Source of the DNA: Areca catechu
Lineage: Eukaryota > Streptophyta > Magnoliopsida > Arecales > Arecaceae
Length of the DNA: 64,000 nt
Direction: 5' to 3'
Assembly: GCA_021397845.1 (NCBI GenBank)
Contig: JAHSVC010000034.1
Location: 4,673,213-4,737,212 of the forward strand
The stretch's first letter is position 1; each line of letters begins with the position of its first letter. This document shows, in pieces, positions 29,400-40,864 of the stretch. A program made the position numbers and the translations under genes. The notes below the pieces were generated by a model that did not search any database, was not told the DNA's origin, and saw only the letters and a list, made by a program, of their open reading frames with translations.

Positions 29400-30780
29400 T
29401 TCAATTTAAAAAACAAAAACAATGTAATCACATTTATTTATAATAGATGATCTACTTCTTACCCATCTCGATGGATCATCTAAGATTAATTCCTTAGGAT
29501 GTCTATGAGCATACCTCCATTCTTTTGGTTGATCTTTGTGCTTCGATGAGGATCTTGTAGCTTCTTCTACATCCTTCTTGTTATGATCTTCTTCATCTTC
29601 TTTGGAAGGGGGATCATCCAAAGTAAGCTTCTTTAGTCATTCAGCACCTACATATGCATCAGAAGTATCCTCTTTTCTAGAGGATTTGTTAGTAGATTCT
29701 TCAAATACTACATGCACTGATTCTTCTACTACTAGTGTTCTTTTATTAAAAACTCTATATGCCTGCTAGATGTAGAGTATCCTAAGAAGATACCTTCATC
29801 TGACTTGGTATCAAATTTACCTAAGTTGTCTTTTCCATTATTCAAAATAAAATATCAACAATCAAAAACTCAAAAATATTTTAAAGTAGGTTTTCTTTCT
29901 TTCCATAACTCATAAGATGTTTTCTTCAAAATAGGTCTGATTAAAACATAGTTTAAAATATAACAGATAGTATTATTAGCTTCTACCCAAAAATATCTAG
30001 GTAAATTATTTTCTAAAGCATTGTGCATGCCATTTCTTCTAAAGTACGATTTTTCCTTTCTACCATCCTATTTTGTTGAGATGTCCTAGGTGCAGAAAAA
30101 TTATAATCAATTCATTTTTCATTATAGAAATTTTCAAAATCTTGATTTTCAAATTTAGTACCATGGTCACTTCGAATATAAACAACTGAAGTACCTTTTT
30201 TATTTAAAACTTTTCGATAAAACTTCAAGAAAGCTAAAAATGATTCATCTTTATGAGCCAAAAATAAAATCTATGTAAATCGAGAAAAATCATCCACTAT
30301 AACTAATCCATATCTCTTGCCTCCTAGGATTGTTGTCCTAGTTGGTCCAAAAATATCTATATGGAGTAGCTCTAATGGCCTAGAAGTTGAAACAAAATCT
30401 TTTGGTTTAAAAGAAGTTTTTGCTTATTTTCCAAACTGACATACTTCATAAATTTTATATTTTTCAAAACTAAGTTTTGGTAAATCTCTTACTAAATCAT
30501 TTTTGCATAACTTATAAAGTATATGCATATTTGCATGACCTAATCTACGATGCCAAAGCCAGCTAGTCTCATTAATTATGGAATTCATTGCAACTAGACA
30601 TTCACCATCATGTAATGATAAATTGTCAAGGTCAACAAGATAGATGTTGCCATGCCTATTTTCAATGAATTTCACTCCATTATTATCAGGACTAGCAACC
30701 ATGCAAAGAGATGATTCAAAAATAACTTTAAAACCTTTATCACAAAATTGACTAATACTAAGTAGATTATGTTTCAATCC
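29400..30780 (-). pseudogene. pol: Integrase of copia element 2 (broken)
   Basis: The piece 30424-30777 begins with KHNLLSISQFCDKGF and includes the GAG-pre-integrase zinc-binding motif (WHRRLGHANMH...). The last Cys pair reads YEVCQFGK where CDACQLGK-like sequences are usual, so one zinc ligand (Cys) is Tyr. The core domain follows at 29990-30420 with many stops; similarity to RTTILGGKRYGLVIVDDFSRF can be read in fragments. The acidic linker to RT is at 29406-29621. Nothing here can make a working integrase. Confidence 0.82.
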
Positions 30781-31637
30781 TTTAACTAATAAAATATTAT
30801 CTATAAAAGTAGAAGGAGAGATGCAAACTTTACCAATACTAATGATTTTTCATTTACCATTATCTCCAAAAGTTACACTCCCTCCATTCAGTGCCTCAAG
30901 AGAAGTGAATTGCTTCACGCTCCTGTCATGTGTCTTGAGCAACCACTATCAAGATATCACACTCTCTTATTTTCTTTGGTTGCAAGACACACTTGCAAAA
31001 TAAATTAAGTTTTCATTTTAGGTACCCAAGCCATCTTGGATCCTTTAGGGTTAGTACTAATGGTGGTTCCTTTTGGAACCCAATTTTTCTAGAATTATTT
31101 ATCTTTCTAAGATTACACTAGTATGCTTTATGTCCAAATCTTCTATAACTAAAACAAGTGATATTTGATGATGCAGGAACAAAAAATTTTTGAAAGATTT
31201 TTGTTTCTTTTGCTACTTATAACCAAATCCTACTTTGTCAAATATGGTTCTTTGATTATTCAAAAGTAAATTTAACTTTTCAGAACTATAAGTAAATTTT
31301 TTAATAAATGGTTTAACTTTGTCAAGCTTATCTTTGAATTTCTGATTTTCTGTCTCAAAGTCCTTATTTTTCTTCAAAAGCTCATTATTTGTAGCCACAA
31401 CCTTAGGTCTTTTCAAAACCTTTATTTTCATTGATAAAGCATTCTTTTGTTTTTCTAAAACATCAATCTTAGCCTTTAAACCACTATTTTAATTTGTAAA
31501 ATTGGAGTTTTCATGAGAATTTTTTTTGCATGCTTTTTTAACTTTTTGTTTTCAATTTTTAGGAATCTATATTCATGCATGAGCTCATCAAATGCATCTC
31601 TAAGTTCATCAAATATAAATTCAGGTTCAAAGTCATA
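30781..31637 (-). pseudogene. pol: Protease and coiled linker of copia element 2 (broken)
   Basis: On the minus strand near 30925-30965 the motif YLDSGCSRHMTG is readable, so the catalytic Asp is kept. The residue before Tyr, normally Trp (TGG), has become a TGA stop. Further stops follow. The piece 31213-31431 is a Lys/Asn/Glu-rich helical linker (KFKDKLDKVKPFIKKF) like that between Gag and protease in Sireviruses. Confidence 0.72.
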
Positions 31638-32710
31638 TTATACCTCATCTTTTTGAACCATGAAGCAAAGATTGGCTACTTCTGATTGTTCTTCTTCTGA
31701 GCTGGAGTCCTCACTGTTACTCCATGTAGCCATCATAGCCTTCTTTCTAAACTTCTTTTTGAACTTCTTTAGGAGAGGGCAATCAGCTTTGAAGTGTCCC
31801 GGCTTCTTGCATACAAAATAAATTGGTTGTTCCTTCTTCTTTTCTTTTTCTTTTTCCTTTCCCTTTTCCTTGCTCAATTGAGGCTTCTTTTTGTAGGGAA
31901 ACTTCTTTTTTCTCATAAATCTTCTGAATCTTCTTGCAATGAGTGCCTCTTCATCCTCATTTTCTCCTTCTTTGGATTTTTCACTTGAAGACTCTTCTTA
32001 TGTGGTAGATTTGAATGCTATGATCTTCTTCTTTTTATTAACATTCATTGCCTTTTGCTTCAGGTTCAACTCATAAGTCATGAGTGAACCTACAAGTTGT
32101 TCCAAAAAAAGTGTCTCAACATCTTTGGCTTCTTGAATTGCTATAACTTTTGGATCCCAAGATGTTGGCAATGACTTGAGAATTTTATTTATAAGATCAG
32201 CATTAGACATAATCTTACCAAGACTTCTCATGCCATTAATAATATTTGTAAATCTAGTATATATTTCAGTAATAGACTCATTAGGCTCCATTCTAAACAT
32301 CTCATATATATGTACAAGCATATTAACTTTAGTATTTTTCACTTGATTAGTACCCTCATAAGTAACTTCAAGTGTGTCTCATACTTCATTCGCAAAGGTG
32401 CATGTAGAAATCCTATTGAATTTACTAGGATCCAATGCATAATAAAGTAGATTCATTGCTTTAGCATTTATCTCGGATTGTTTAATGTCATTTTCATCCC
32501 AATCCTCTTCAAGTTTTGGTATGGAAATGCCATTAACAATGATTGAAAGAATATGTAAACCTTTATCAACTACTTTCCATAAATTATAATCAATAAATGC
32601 ATATAAATTCTCATACATGTTTTCCACTACGTGTAGTTTGTGACATTAAAGTAAGGAGGTCTATTTGAGGCTTATCCCTCAACAACACTAGAACCAAGTG
32701 GGGATACCCT
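31638..32710 (-). pseudogene. gag: Gag of copia element 2 (broken)
   Basis: Three open pieces in order: 32379-32627 (EEDWDEND...NAKAMNLLYYALDPS), 31998-32342 (FTNIINGMRSLGKIMSNADLINKILKSLP) and 31638-31916 (Lys-rich, then zinc knuckle, then ATWSNSEDSSSEEEQSE). These match the order in copia element 1. The zinc knuckle reads YFVCKKPGHFKADC: the first Cys is Tyr. The N-terminal part before 32627 is interrupted. Gag would assemble particles and bind RNA; this copy cannot. Confidence 0.85.
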
Positions 32711-32754
32711 AGATCTTTAACTCTAGGTGATTAGACCTATAATCTGATTACGTG

Positions 32755-32766
32755 GCTCTGATACCA
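32755..32766 (-). other. Primer binding site, initiator Met tRNA, copia element 2
   Basis: GCTCTGATACCA on the plus strand, two bases from the LTR start TGTTGCCCAGC at 32769. This shows that the adjoining LTR is the 5' LTR of a minus-strand element. Confidence 0.9.
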
Positions 32767-32768
32767 CT

Positions 32769-33035
32769 TGTTGCCCAGCAAGCAATCCAAGAGGGGGGGT
32801 GAATTGGGTTTTAAAAACTTTTTCAAGTAGAGCCGATTCAAAAACAACTTAGGTGCTAGTGAATTACAAGTATGTGTATGCTATTCAAGAGTATGCAACG
32901 AAAATAAATAAGTAAATGTAAAGTAAATAAGAGCAAGTAATGAAAGAGCAAGCAATCACAAACATAAGGATATATAGTGGTTCGGTGCACACCAAAGCAT
33001 CTACATCCACTCCCCAAGATCCACTTGGATATTCC
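32769..33035 (-). repeat. 5' LTR of copia element 2, inner part
   Basis: This part matches 10256-10525 of the 3' LTR with several substitutions (for example GGTTCGGTGCACACCAAAGC against GGTTTGGTGCACACTAAAGC). It is interrupted at ATTCC (33031-33035) by the nested copia and resumes at 43215. Confidence 0.9.
33031..33035. repeat. Target-site duplication ATTCC, left copy
   Basis: ATTCC precedes the LTR start TGAAAGTTAATG; the second copy is 43210-43214. Flanking LTR sequence joins cleanly across the insertion. Confidence 0.92.
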
Positions 33036-35460
33036 TGAAAGTTAATGATGTAGGTGGTTTGACAAGATCCTACACTAGGCATGCAAACATCTGCGGGAGC
33101 AGATTGGATTTTAAAATAATTTTTAAAATTCACGCAGCGGGTATCTGCTCCACTAGGAATTAATCTAAATCTAGTTGCATTTAGGCATGCTTAATCATAT
33201 AAAATATTTATAAAATATTAAACAATTTAATCTATCCATGCATGATTAAAAAATTAATTTTCCATTCATTTATTCTATCTGGAATAACTCTGGAATAAAC
33301 CTGGAATAGACTGGAATAACTGGAATAAAGTTATTCCAGTCATCTTCCTCCTTGGGACCCTGTTTTTGGCTTGCAAAACGTCATCAGAACACTGCCTTCC
33401 GGACCTCCGTTTGCTCCCAAATTTGAGCAGCGGCTTCTTGGACAAGTCTTCTTCGATTTGCCACCGGTTGCTGCAATCAAATCTAAGCCAAAAAAAATAA
33501 ATAAATCACCAAAGTCTGCTGCCAGATTTCTGCAGCAGAACTGGATAGCAGACTTTGGCCTTCGTTTCGGAGCAGCTGGGGCGATCCCGGCTCGCGTGGT
33601 TTGCTCCTAGGAGTAGAGTGGTACTCCCTCTAGAGGGAAGACACACCCGAGGCTCTCGGATCCGCCTCCACGCACGGTGCTAGCCACCGGAAGAGGGCTT
33701 CACGGTCACAGGTTTTCTGTAGCTGGGCAGAACTTGAGCACTTCAAAACAATGGGATTTAAAGCTTGTTTCTCTCCCTCTAAAGCTCCTAAACCCAGCCC
33801 AAAGCTCTCTCCTTAAGCCTCTCAAAGAACAAGGATGGGACAAGCATTCTTTTTCTTTCTCAAGTGTTCTCACGATGCAAGAATTTCCAACGTTGAAAAC
33901 TTTAACCTGAAATTCAACAACACAAACAGGGGAGGGAAGGGTTGAATTTTATAAGCTACTGGGAGGGAGAGGGAGGTGGAGCGACGGAAGGCCAAGAGAA
34001 GCTGGTGTTAACCCAATTAAACAGCCATTAAAGAGGGAGAAGAAACGCCATCGGTGGAGGGAGAAGAAGAGACGCATGCATGGACGTTTGGCCTTCGGTC
34101 GCTGGGAGTTTTTTCTCCCATCCGTTTGGCCTTCCATTAAAATACCGTGTAAAACGGTCACGGGAGAAAAACCATGGAACCAAAACCGGTCCATGGTAAA
34201 TTTGGTTCAAACCATTTAAACCAACCCATTTTGGTTCAATCCCATTGAACCAAACGGTTCAATCCCATTGAACCAAACGGTTCAATCCAATTGAACCAAA
34301 CGGTTCAATCCAATTGAACCAAACGGTTCAATCCAATTGAACCTGGTTCAGGGAATAAAATTGGTTCACAACCAATTGGAGGCCGAAACGAACTCCGAAT
34401 CAGTTCAAAACTGATTCAGAAAAATTCTGGCGCAGTGCTGGTCAACCCGGAACATTTTTCGGTCGACACAGACAAGGGCAAGATGGGAAAAGAGTGCTAA
34501 AAAATATTTGTGACCATAAAATCGAGATGATTTCCAATCGTAATCGGTATCCGGATCAGAGAGTTATCCTCTAGGGCGTGTGACCTCATAGGTTCGAAAC
34601 TAAATGGTAGCACTAGAACAATTTCTAGTACCAGCACAGGAAACATCTAGCAATGGGTCCCGGCGTCCGGATAGGTTGAAGATGCGGGAGCAAACAATCG
34701 AACCTCTGGCATATGGTTACCGTATAATTCATCCCTTGACCTCTAATGCTCATGATGACTGAGATTGGGCTGCCAACCATACTGAGTCAGTCGACTACGT
34801 GTCTCAACCTCGCAAGCCCAGTGACTCTTCACTAGGACTACCCCGGCGAGGATTTGCTAAATTGAGATACTGCGAGACATTCAATCCAAACTGTTTGGAC
34901 AGGTCAATTCCATCTTGGTCCATCACTGCTCCACAAGTACTTGCCTGTACCCAGAAAACCTTCCATCACGAATAAAAATCCGGGTAGTCCGACACCAAAG
35001 CACAGGGAGTTGCTTGCAAGCTACCGTGATGACCTCAGGTCTGAGGGACACATATACCCATATCCAATCGTGAGTTTCCCTTTGGCAGAAAGGGGCTGCA
35101 CGGAGTCACGTTCAATGAGATATCAAATATCCCACTTGCAGATCACATCAGTGTCACCACACTCATTTGGTCAAGGGACAACCAAACGATGTGAACTACA
35201 ATAACCTATACTTGATATATTGCTGTCTAGTACAATATATCCTTTGGTGTGAACATGATTTAAGAACCACTCGATACATCCTCTCTGTATCGAAGTCAGT
35301 GTAGTCTAAGGACTTCATCACATGGAAAGAGTTCATTTCAGGAAAATTAGTATGTGATGAAGCTGCCAAAAATAATATTTTATTAATCATAAAATGAGTA
35401 CAATACTTAGCACAACTGCCTACAACCCAGGCGATTGGCTTTGGGACACAATTCCCAACA
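33036..35460 (-). repeat. 3' LTR of copia element 3 (2425 bp)
   Basis: It starts TGAAAGTTAATGATG and ends ACAATTCCCAACA in plus reading. It matches 40865-43209 throughout. It is longer mainly because a 23-bp palindromic repeat has five copies here (34233-34343) against two in the partner. No coding capacity. Confidence 0.92.
34233..34343. repeat. 23-bp palindromic tandem repeat in the LTR (five copies)
   Basis: The unit is GGTTCAATCCAATTGAACC plus AAAC. Its halves GGTTCAAT and ATTGAACC are exact inverted repeats around CCA or CCC. The first two copies have CCC, the last three CCA. The partner LTR has the same unit twice (42049-42090), one of each type, so the CCA type was amplified here. Confidence 0.92.
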
Positions 35461-36850
35461 ACTCTCACTTGTACTAAAGCCATCAAAAGAGTATCTAATA
35501 CCCATTTTCCATTTACAATAGTCGAACTCTTTTATTTCGAGGGCTTTAGTGAAAGGGGTCAGCCAGATTTTCTTTCCATCGATCTTCAGAAGATTGATGT
35601 CGCCTGTTCCACGATCTCTCGTACGAGGGTGGTAGTGCCGCAAAATGTGTTGGGTGCGGTGATGAGCTTTAGGCTCCTTAGCTTGAGCAATGGCTCCAGT
35701 GCTGTCACGGACACCGGACAGGACCATCTAGGAAAGGTGCAACCCCTAGCTCTCAAGGAACTTCCGCAACCAGACAGCTTCCTTTGCCACATCTGATGCT
35801 GCAATGTATTCTGCTTCGCATACCGAGTCTGCAACAGTTGCCTCCTTAGAAACTTTTCCAGCAGATCGCTTCTCCATTCAGGGTAAAAACAAACCTGACA
35901 TACTCTTGCTATCATCTCTATCCGACTGGAAACTGGAGTCAGAGTACCCCACAAGTTTCAAGTCAGGTTCTCCATAAATGAGCCATTGATTTTAGTATTT
36001 CTTAAATACTTAAGGATGGACTTAACCACCTTCCAATGCACCTCACCTGGGTCAGACTGGTATCTGCTCACTACTCCTAGTGAGTATGCCACGTCTGGTC
36101 TAGTACAAGTCATAGCATATATGATAGAGCCTACTGCCGAAGCATAAGGTACTCTACTCATGCGCTAGCTTCCTCAGGAGTTGTTACACAATCCTTCTTG
36201 AAAAGAGTAATTCCAGACCTATCGGAAGATAGCCTTTCTTGGAATTTCCATGTTGAACCGTTTCAACTCAATGTCAATGTACGTAGACTGGGACAGTCCC
36301 AAAGCTTCTTAGATCTATCTCTATAGATTTTCATACATAGTATGTAAGAAGCTTCACCCAAGTCCTTCATGGAGAACGAGATGATAACCAGACCTTTATT
36401 CCTTGTAATGCTGCGACATCATTCCCGATTAGAGAATGTCGTTAACATACAGTACTAGGAATACATTCACAGAACCATTAACCCATTATAGATGCAGGTT
36501 CTTCTCCGTTCTTAAAGAAGCCATCGATTTGATACACCTATCAAACCGTAAGTTCCAACTTCGAGACGCTTGCTTGAGTCCATAGATGGACCTCTGCAAC
36601 TTGCATACTTTGATTTCATCTGTGGATGTGAACCATTCAGGCTGTATCATATACACCTCTTCTTCCAGCTCCCATTCAGGAAAGCGGTTTCGGACATCCA
36701 TCTGCCAGATCTCGTAATCAAAATATGTTGCCAAAGCAAGCATGATTCGAATGGACTTGAGTATTGCCACAGGGAGAAAGTCTCGTCATAATCGATACCA
36801 TAACGCTGGACGATACCCCTTGGCAACCAGACGGGCTTTATAGGTCTCTA
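35461..36850 (-). pseudogene. pol: RT and RNase H of copia element 3 (broken)
   Basis: The piece 36486-36770 is copia RT (LALATYFDYEIWQMDVRN...VYMIQPEWF...CKLQRSIYGLKQASRSWNLRFD). The piece 35958-36161 is the end of the connection domain (PYASAVGSIIYAMTCTRPDVAYSLG). RNase H covers about 35586-35954. The RT catalytic YVDD region near 36420-36450 is unreadable in one frame because of frameshifts (matches to VLYVNDI occur). A likely polypurine tract (CAAGTGAGAGT on the element strand) stands next to the LTR at 35461. The gene is dead. Confidence 0.82.
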
Positions 36851-38060
36851 CCTTTCCATCTGCGACCCTTTCCTCTTGAAGATCCATTTACACCGATGGG
36901 TTTTATTCTTTCAAGCGGATCAACCAATGTCCAAACATTGTTGATTTCCATGGACTCCATTTCGGATCGCATGGCTCCAAGCCATGCCTCAGAGTCAGAT
37001 CTCTGATGTGCATCCATATAGGTGATCGGATCCTCATTGTTCTCATCGAGCTCAATGGAATCGCCGTCTCGGACCAAGAAAACGTAGTATTTGTCCGGGT
37101 GACGCGTATTCTACCGGATCTCCTAATGGGTTCTGGGTGTGATTCAATCACAGCCGTTTTACGATGTCCTTAGAGTGTGTAGGTTCTTCTATTGGCTGAA
37201 CTTCATCAAGTTCAATCTTAGAAGCTATAATTCCTTCTCCAAGGAACTCCTTTTCCAAAAAGATAGCTCTAAGAGCAACGAACACCTTTTGTTCATTCTC
37301 CAAGTAGAAGAAATACCCTTTGATTTTCTAGGATAACCAATGAATAAAAACTTGTCAGACTTAGGACAAAGTTTGTCTGAGTCTAAAGCTTTACGTAAGC
37401 CGGACAACCCCAGACCCGAAGGTGTGAGATTGAGGGTTTACGCCATTCCACATCTCATACGGAGTGGAGACAACAGACTTACTTGGAACATTATTTAATA
37501 AGTAACAGGCTGTCTGAAGCGCATATCCTCAAAAGGATAGCGACAGAGTGCAAAGCCCATCATGGATCGAACCATGTCCAACAAGGTTCGATCCTCCTTT
37601 CGGACACACCATTCAACTGTGGTGTTCCTGGAGGAGTCACTGAGAGAGAATTCCATTCTCCTCAAGATATGTCAAAATAGCATAAGATAAGTATTCACCA
37701 CCTCGATCAGATCGAAGGGTTTAATACTTTTCCAATTTGCTTTTTCTTATTACGGTATCGTTTGAACATTTCAAACGATTCAGACTTATTCTCATTAAAA
37801 AGATATAATCGAATCTTGAAAAGTCGTCTGTAAAAGTAATGAAATATTTGTATCCTTCTCTGGCACTAACTGACATCGGTCCACATACATCAGTATGTAT
37901 TAGACTTAGAAGTTCTGTAGCTCGTTCACCCTTTCCAGTAAAAGGTGACTTGCATTTTACCAAGTAAACAGGATTCACAAGTGGGCAGTGATCAGAATCA
38001 ATGACCTCGAGAAGTCCATCTCCTCGCATCTTGTTTATCTATTTTGGTTAATATGACCTT
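36851..38060 (-). pseudogene. pol: Integrase of copia element 3 (broken)
   Basis: The piece 37721-38029 contains the start of the integrase core (ELLSLIHTDVCGPMSVSAREGYKYFITFTDDFSRF), with the first catalytic Asp in HTDVCGPM. Later parts of the core, including a QNG..ERRN-like context and a PKSDKFLFIGYPRKSKG stretch typical of the integrase C-terminus, are read in fragments down to 37225. The linker to RT (36838-37077; GSSRGK...) follows. Frameshifts and stops are numerous. Confidence 0.8.
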
Positions 38061-38189
38061 AGCCTACAGTGCCAAAGATACAAATCATGATATTATCTAA
38101 CCTTGGGCTTTGCTAGAAGTGTACATTATACTAACAGGCCTTGATAGTACGTATATGCCATTATTTAAAGAGCTTTATTATAAACAGAG

Positions 38190-38480
38190 TTATTCAAAAT
38201 AACATTGCAAAAATCTCCTTTTATTGAAAGTCAAAATCACAATTAGCCAAAAGGCTACAGAGATTATGCTCATAATGAAACTAGGATAATAGTGACAGTC
38301 GACTAGTTCGACAGTACAAGACTCAAAGACAAGACGCAGGACTCCAACCGCCAGTACTAGAACACGATTTCCATTCCCGATGCTCAGAAACTGTTCTCCA
38401 TCTTCAAATCTTCTGCTAACTTGAAGTCCCTGTAACGAATACAAACATGAATTGAACTACCAGTATCCAAATCCAGTTAG
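38190..38480 (-). pseudogene. pol: Protease segment of copia element 3
   Basis: On the minus strand, 38453-38467 encode DTGSS, the active-site motif of copia protease, followed by IHVC. The frame changes soon after, and the neighbouring open piece (38190-38444) is in another frame. The catalytic residue is kept but the domain is broken. Confidence 0.7.
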
Positions 38481-38499
38481 CAGTATCAACAATTGAGTA

Positions 38500-39370
38500 A
38501 TTACAAGGTTTTATCATATAAATACCTTGTTCAGCAGACTTCTGCTTCCTCGGCCTGTTCGGATCAAGGAACGCAATATAAAGAGGACAGTTCCTCTTAC
38601 AGTGTCCCTTCTTCTTGCTGTAGAAGCATTCTGTAGAAGATTGATCAGCCTTTACTTCCTGGTCGGACTAGGGCCAGGAGCATTCTGCACCTTCTTTCCC
38701 TTTTATTTATTTATTTTTCCCTTTCTTAAAGGGACGACGACCTCTACTCCTCCCACTAAATTTATCACTCCCTTATTCAGTTGGTGGTCTTTCTCGAAAG
38801 TCTGCAGCAACCCAAAATACCATGGTAGTTGACTGCAGGCTTGTTCATTCTATAATAATGAGGAAAATCAAGATAGGAGGAGGGAAGAGAATTCAGGATC
38901 GCATCCTTGCCGAGCTGCTCGTGCAAGGGGCATCCGAGTTTGTCCAGTTTTTCAATCAGCTCGTCATGTACAATACATGATCAATGACTGAACCGCCATT
39001 CGGCATCTTGGAGTTGTAGATGGCACAAGACACTTTGTACCGTTCTACATCATCCGGGGTGCCGAAGGATTCCTTCAACTTTTAAAGGATTTCATCAGGT
39101 TGGGCCTCCTCGAATTTGCGACTGAACTCGTTGTTCATCGCCGCTAACATAATGCAACGGACAGTAGTCCGATCAGGACCCACTTCAGATAAGCGTCTCT
39201 GACCGCACTCCATGTATTAGCGGGAGGGATTTCAGGTACCGGATCCGTTATCACATAGAAGATCCGTTCATGCTCCAGAACAATTCTCAACCTTCGATAC
39301 CAACTATCAAAGTTGTGACCCTTTACTTCTCGTTATCGAGAAGTGACCGGAGCGATAAATTGGAAGACAT
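38500..39370 (-). pseudogene. gag: Gag of copia element 3 (broken)
   Basis: The likely ATG is at 39370, with MSSNLSLRS and then a DSWYRRLRIVLEHERIFYVI-like stretch typical of copia Gag. Stops and frame shifts follow. A zinc-knuckle-like motif CFYSKKKGHCKRNC lies near 38600; its second Cys is Ser. The usual end before protease (LYIAFLDPNRPRKQKS) follows. Gag would form the particle, but no long frame remains. Confidence 0.75.
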
Positions 39371-40850
39371 CTGAAAAGAAAACAAGACCAAATTAGTATA
39401 TGAATTAATAATTTAACTAAAAGACTTGGACTTTAGTCTAAAGGTTTTTCTCACTAATTTTTCATATTGGTAGCCTCTAACTCCAATCCGTGAAAATACT
39501 TTTTCAAGTGGGTACTGAAATCCAATAGGCCTCGCATGAGCCCGACTAAGGCCGGCTCTCCCATACGAGCCTAAAGGTAGGTTCGTAAACCAATTGTTTC
39601 CCTAAACAATTTTCAGTATTTATTTTGCCAAAAAAGCACCCCAATCGGCCTAGGGACCTCCTATTGCGGGTCTCTGGTAGGTCTAACCATTAAAATGACG
39701 AATCCAATGCTTCCAGTTAACTAAAGACCAAGCCCGACTATGGCCGGCCCACCTGGTCCTGTTAAGGAGGTTGTACTGAACCATCATCGATCAGATAGAA
39801 ATTTCAGTCACCAGATGTATACCGTTCTATAGAACTGCCGATGCACACCAAGCTAGTGGACACATTCTATCCAACTTAATGGAAGGCTAAGACACTATCA
39901 ACTCCTTGACATAGTCTTTTTAAAGACCTAATAATTTTAGAGGATTTTTAACTGTGACAGAAGAAAGAGATAAGGACATGGATCATCCTCCCACTAAATC
40001 AATCAGATTCCAGGAGGGTTGAAATAAATCAACAAATGATCCATGGGCACCTATAGATCAGTCAGACCGATCAACCTGGGTGACATGGGTTAACTCGAGT
40101 CATTGAGCTTTTCCAATCAATTCTGGTCGACTCGACTAGCCAGGTAGGTGAGATCATGGGTGAGTATCCGCCATTAACATCTTTCCTAGATACCAACCAA
40201 GTTGGCCAGGAAAGAGGTAGCCTCATACAACCATGATCACAATGCCAAAACTACCTCGACACTAGTCGGTTTACCAGACTCGATCAGACTAGCCTAAAGA
40301 CTCGGGCGTCCACTGAGCACTAATTGGATCCATTTAGATAAACGAATCAACTAATCTAACTATTAGATAATTCTAAAGAAGGACCTTAAACAACTTTTGT
40401 TTAATCTTCTTATTATCCGGTTCAACTAAACTTAGGTCTAACCTAGTTATGGACCCAACTAGTCAGCTAACCCAATTAACCCAAAATGGCTTATGCAAGT
40501 GTTTTTAAATTTCATAAACCTAAAAGATTTTAATAAGCCAAGATTTAATTAAAACAATTTTAATTAAGTCACAATGTAAAACATTTTTACGTAACCAAAA
40601 ATCATGCATCAAGATATTTTATATCCATATAAACATGCCTAAAACTATGTATCATCAAATTAAATATTTTAATTTAATATTCTTTAAGGATCCTTCTGAA
40701 AAGGCCAACACAGTGAGATGCATCGTGTCAAAGATACACGGTCATGGTGAAGGTCTCAACTAGGTTCCAAAAAGAAATTTTGATACATCATAGATTAAAA
40801 CAATTTTAATCTACATACATGCAAACATAAATAGATTACACATGGAACCT
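39371..40850 (-). other. Untranslated leader of copia element 3
   Basis: About 1.5 kb between primer site and Gag without any supportable gene on either strand. Long leaders are found in several copia families. There are no obvious tandem repeats. Confidence 0.65.
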
Positions 40851-40851
40851 G

Positions 40852-40863
40852 GCTCTGATACCA
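40852..40863 (-). other. Primer binding site, initiator Met tRNA, copia element 3
   Basis: GCTCTGATACCA on the plus strand, one base from the LTR start TGAAAGTT at 40865. On the element strand complementarity extends to TGGTATCAGAGCCAGG. Confidence 0.92.
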
Positions 40864-40864
40864 T

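Noticed and set aside
34233..34343. A CRISPR-like array
   Set aside because: The 23-bp units are contiguous without unique spacers, in a plant LTR.
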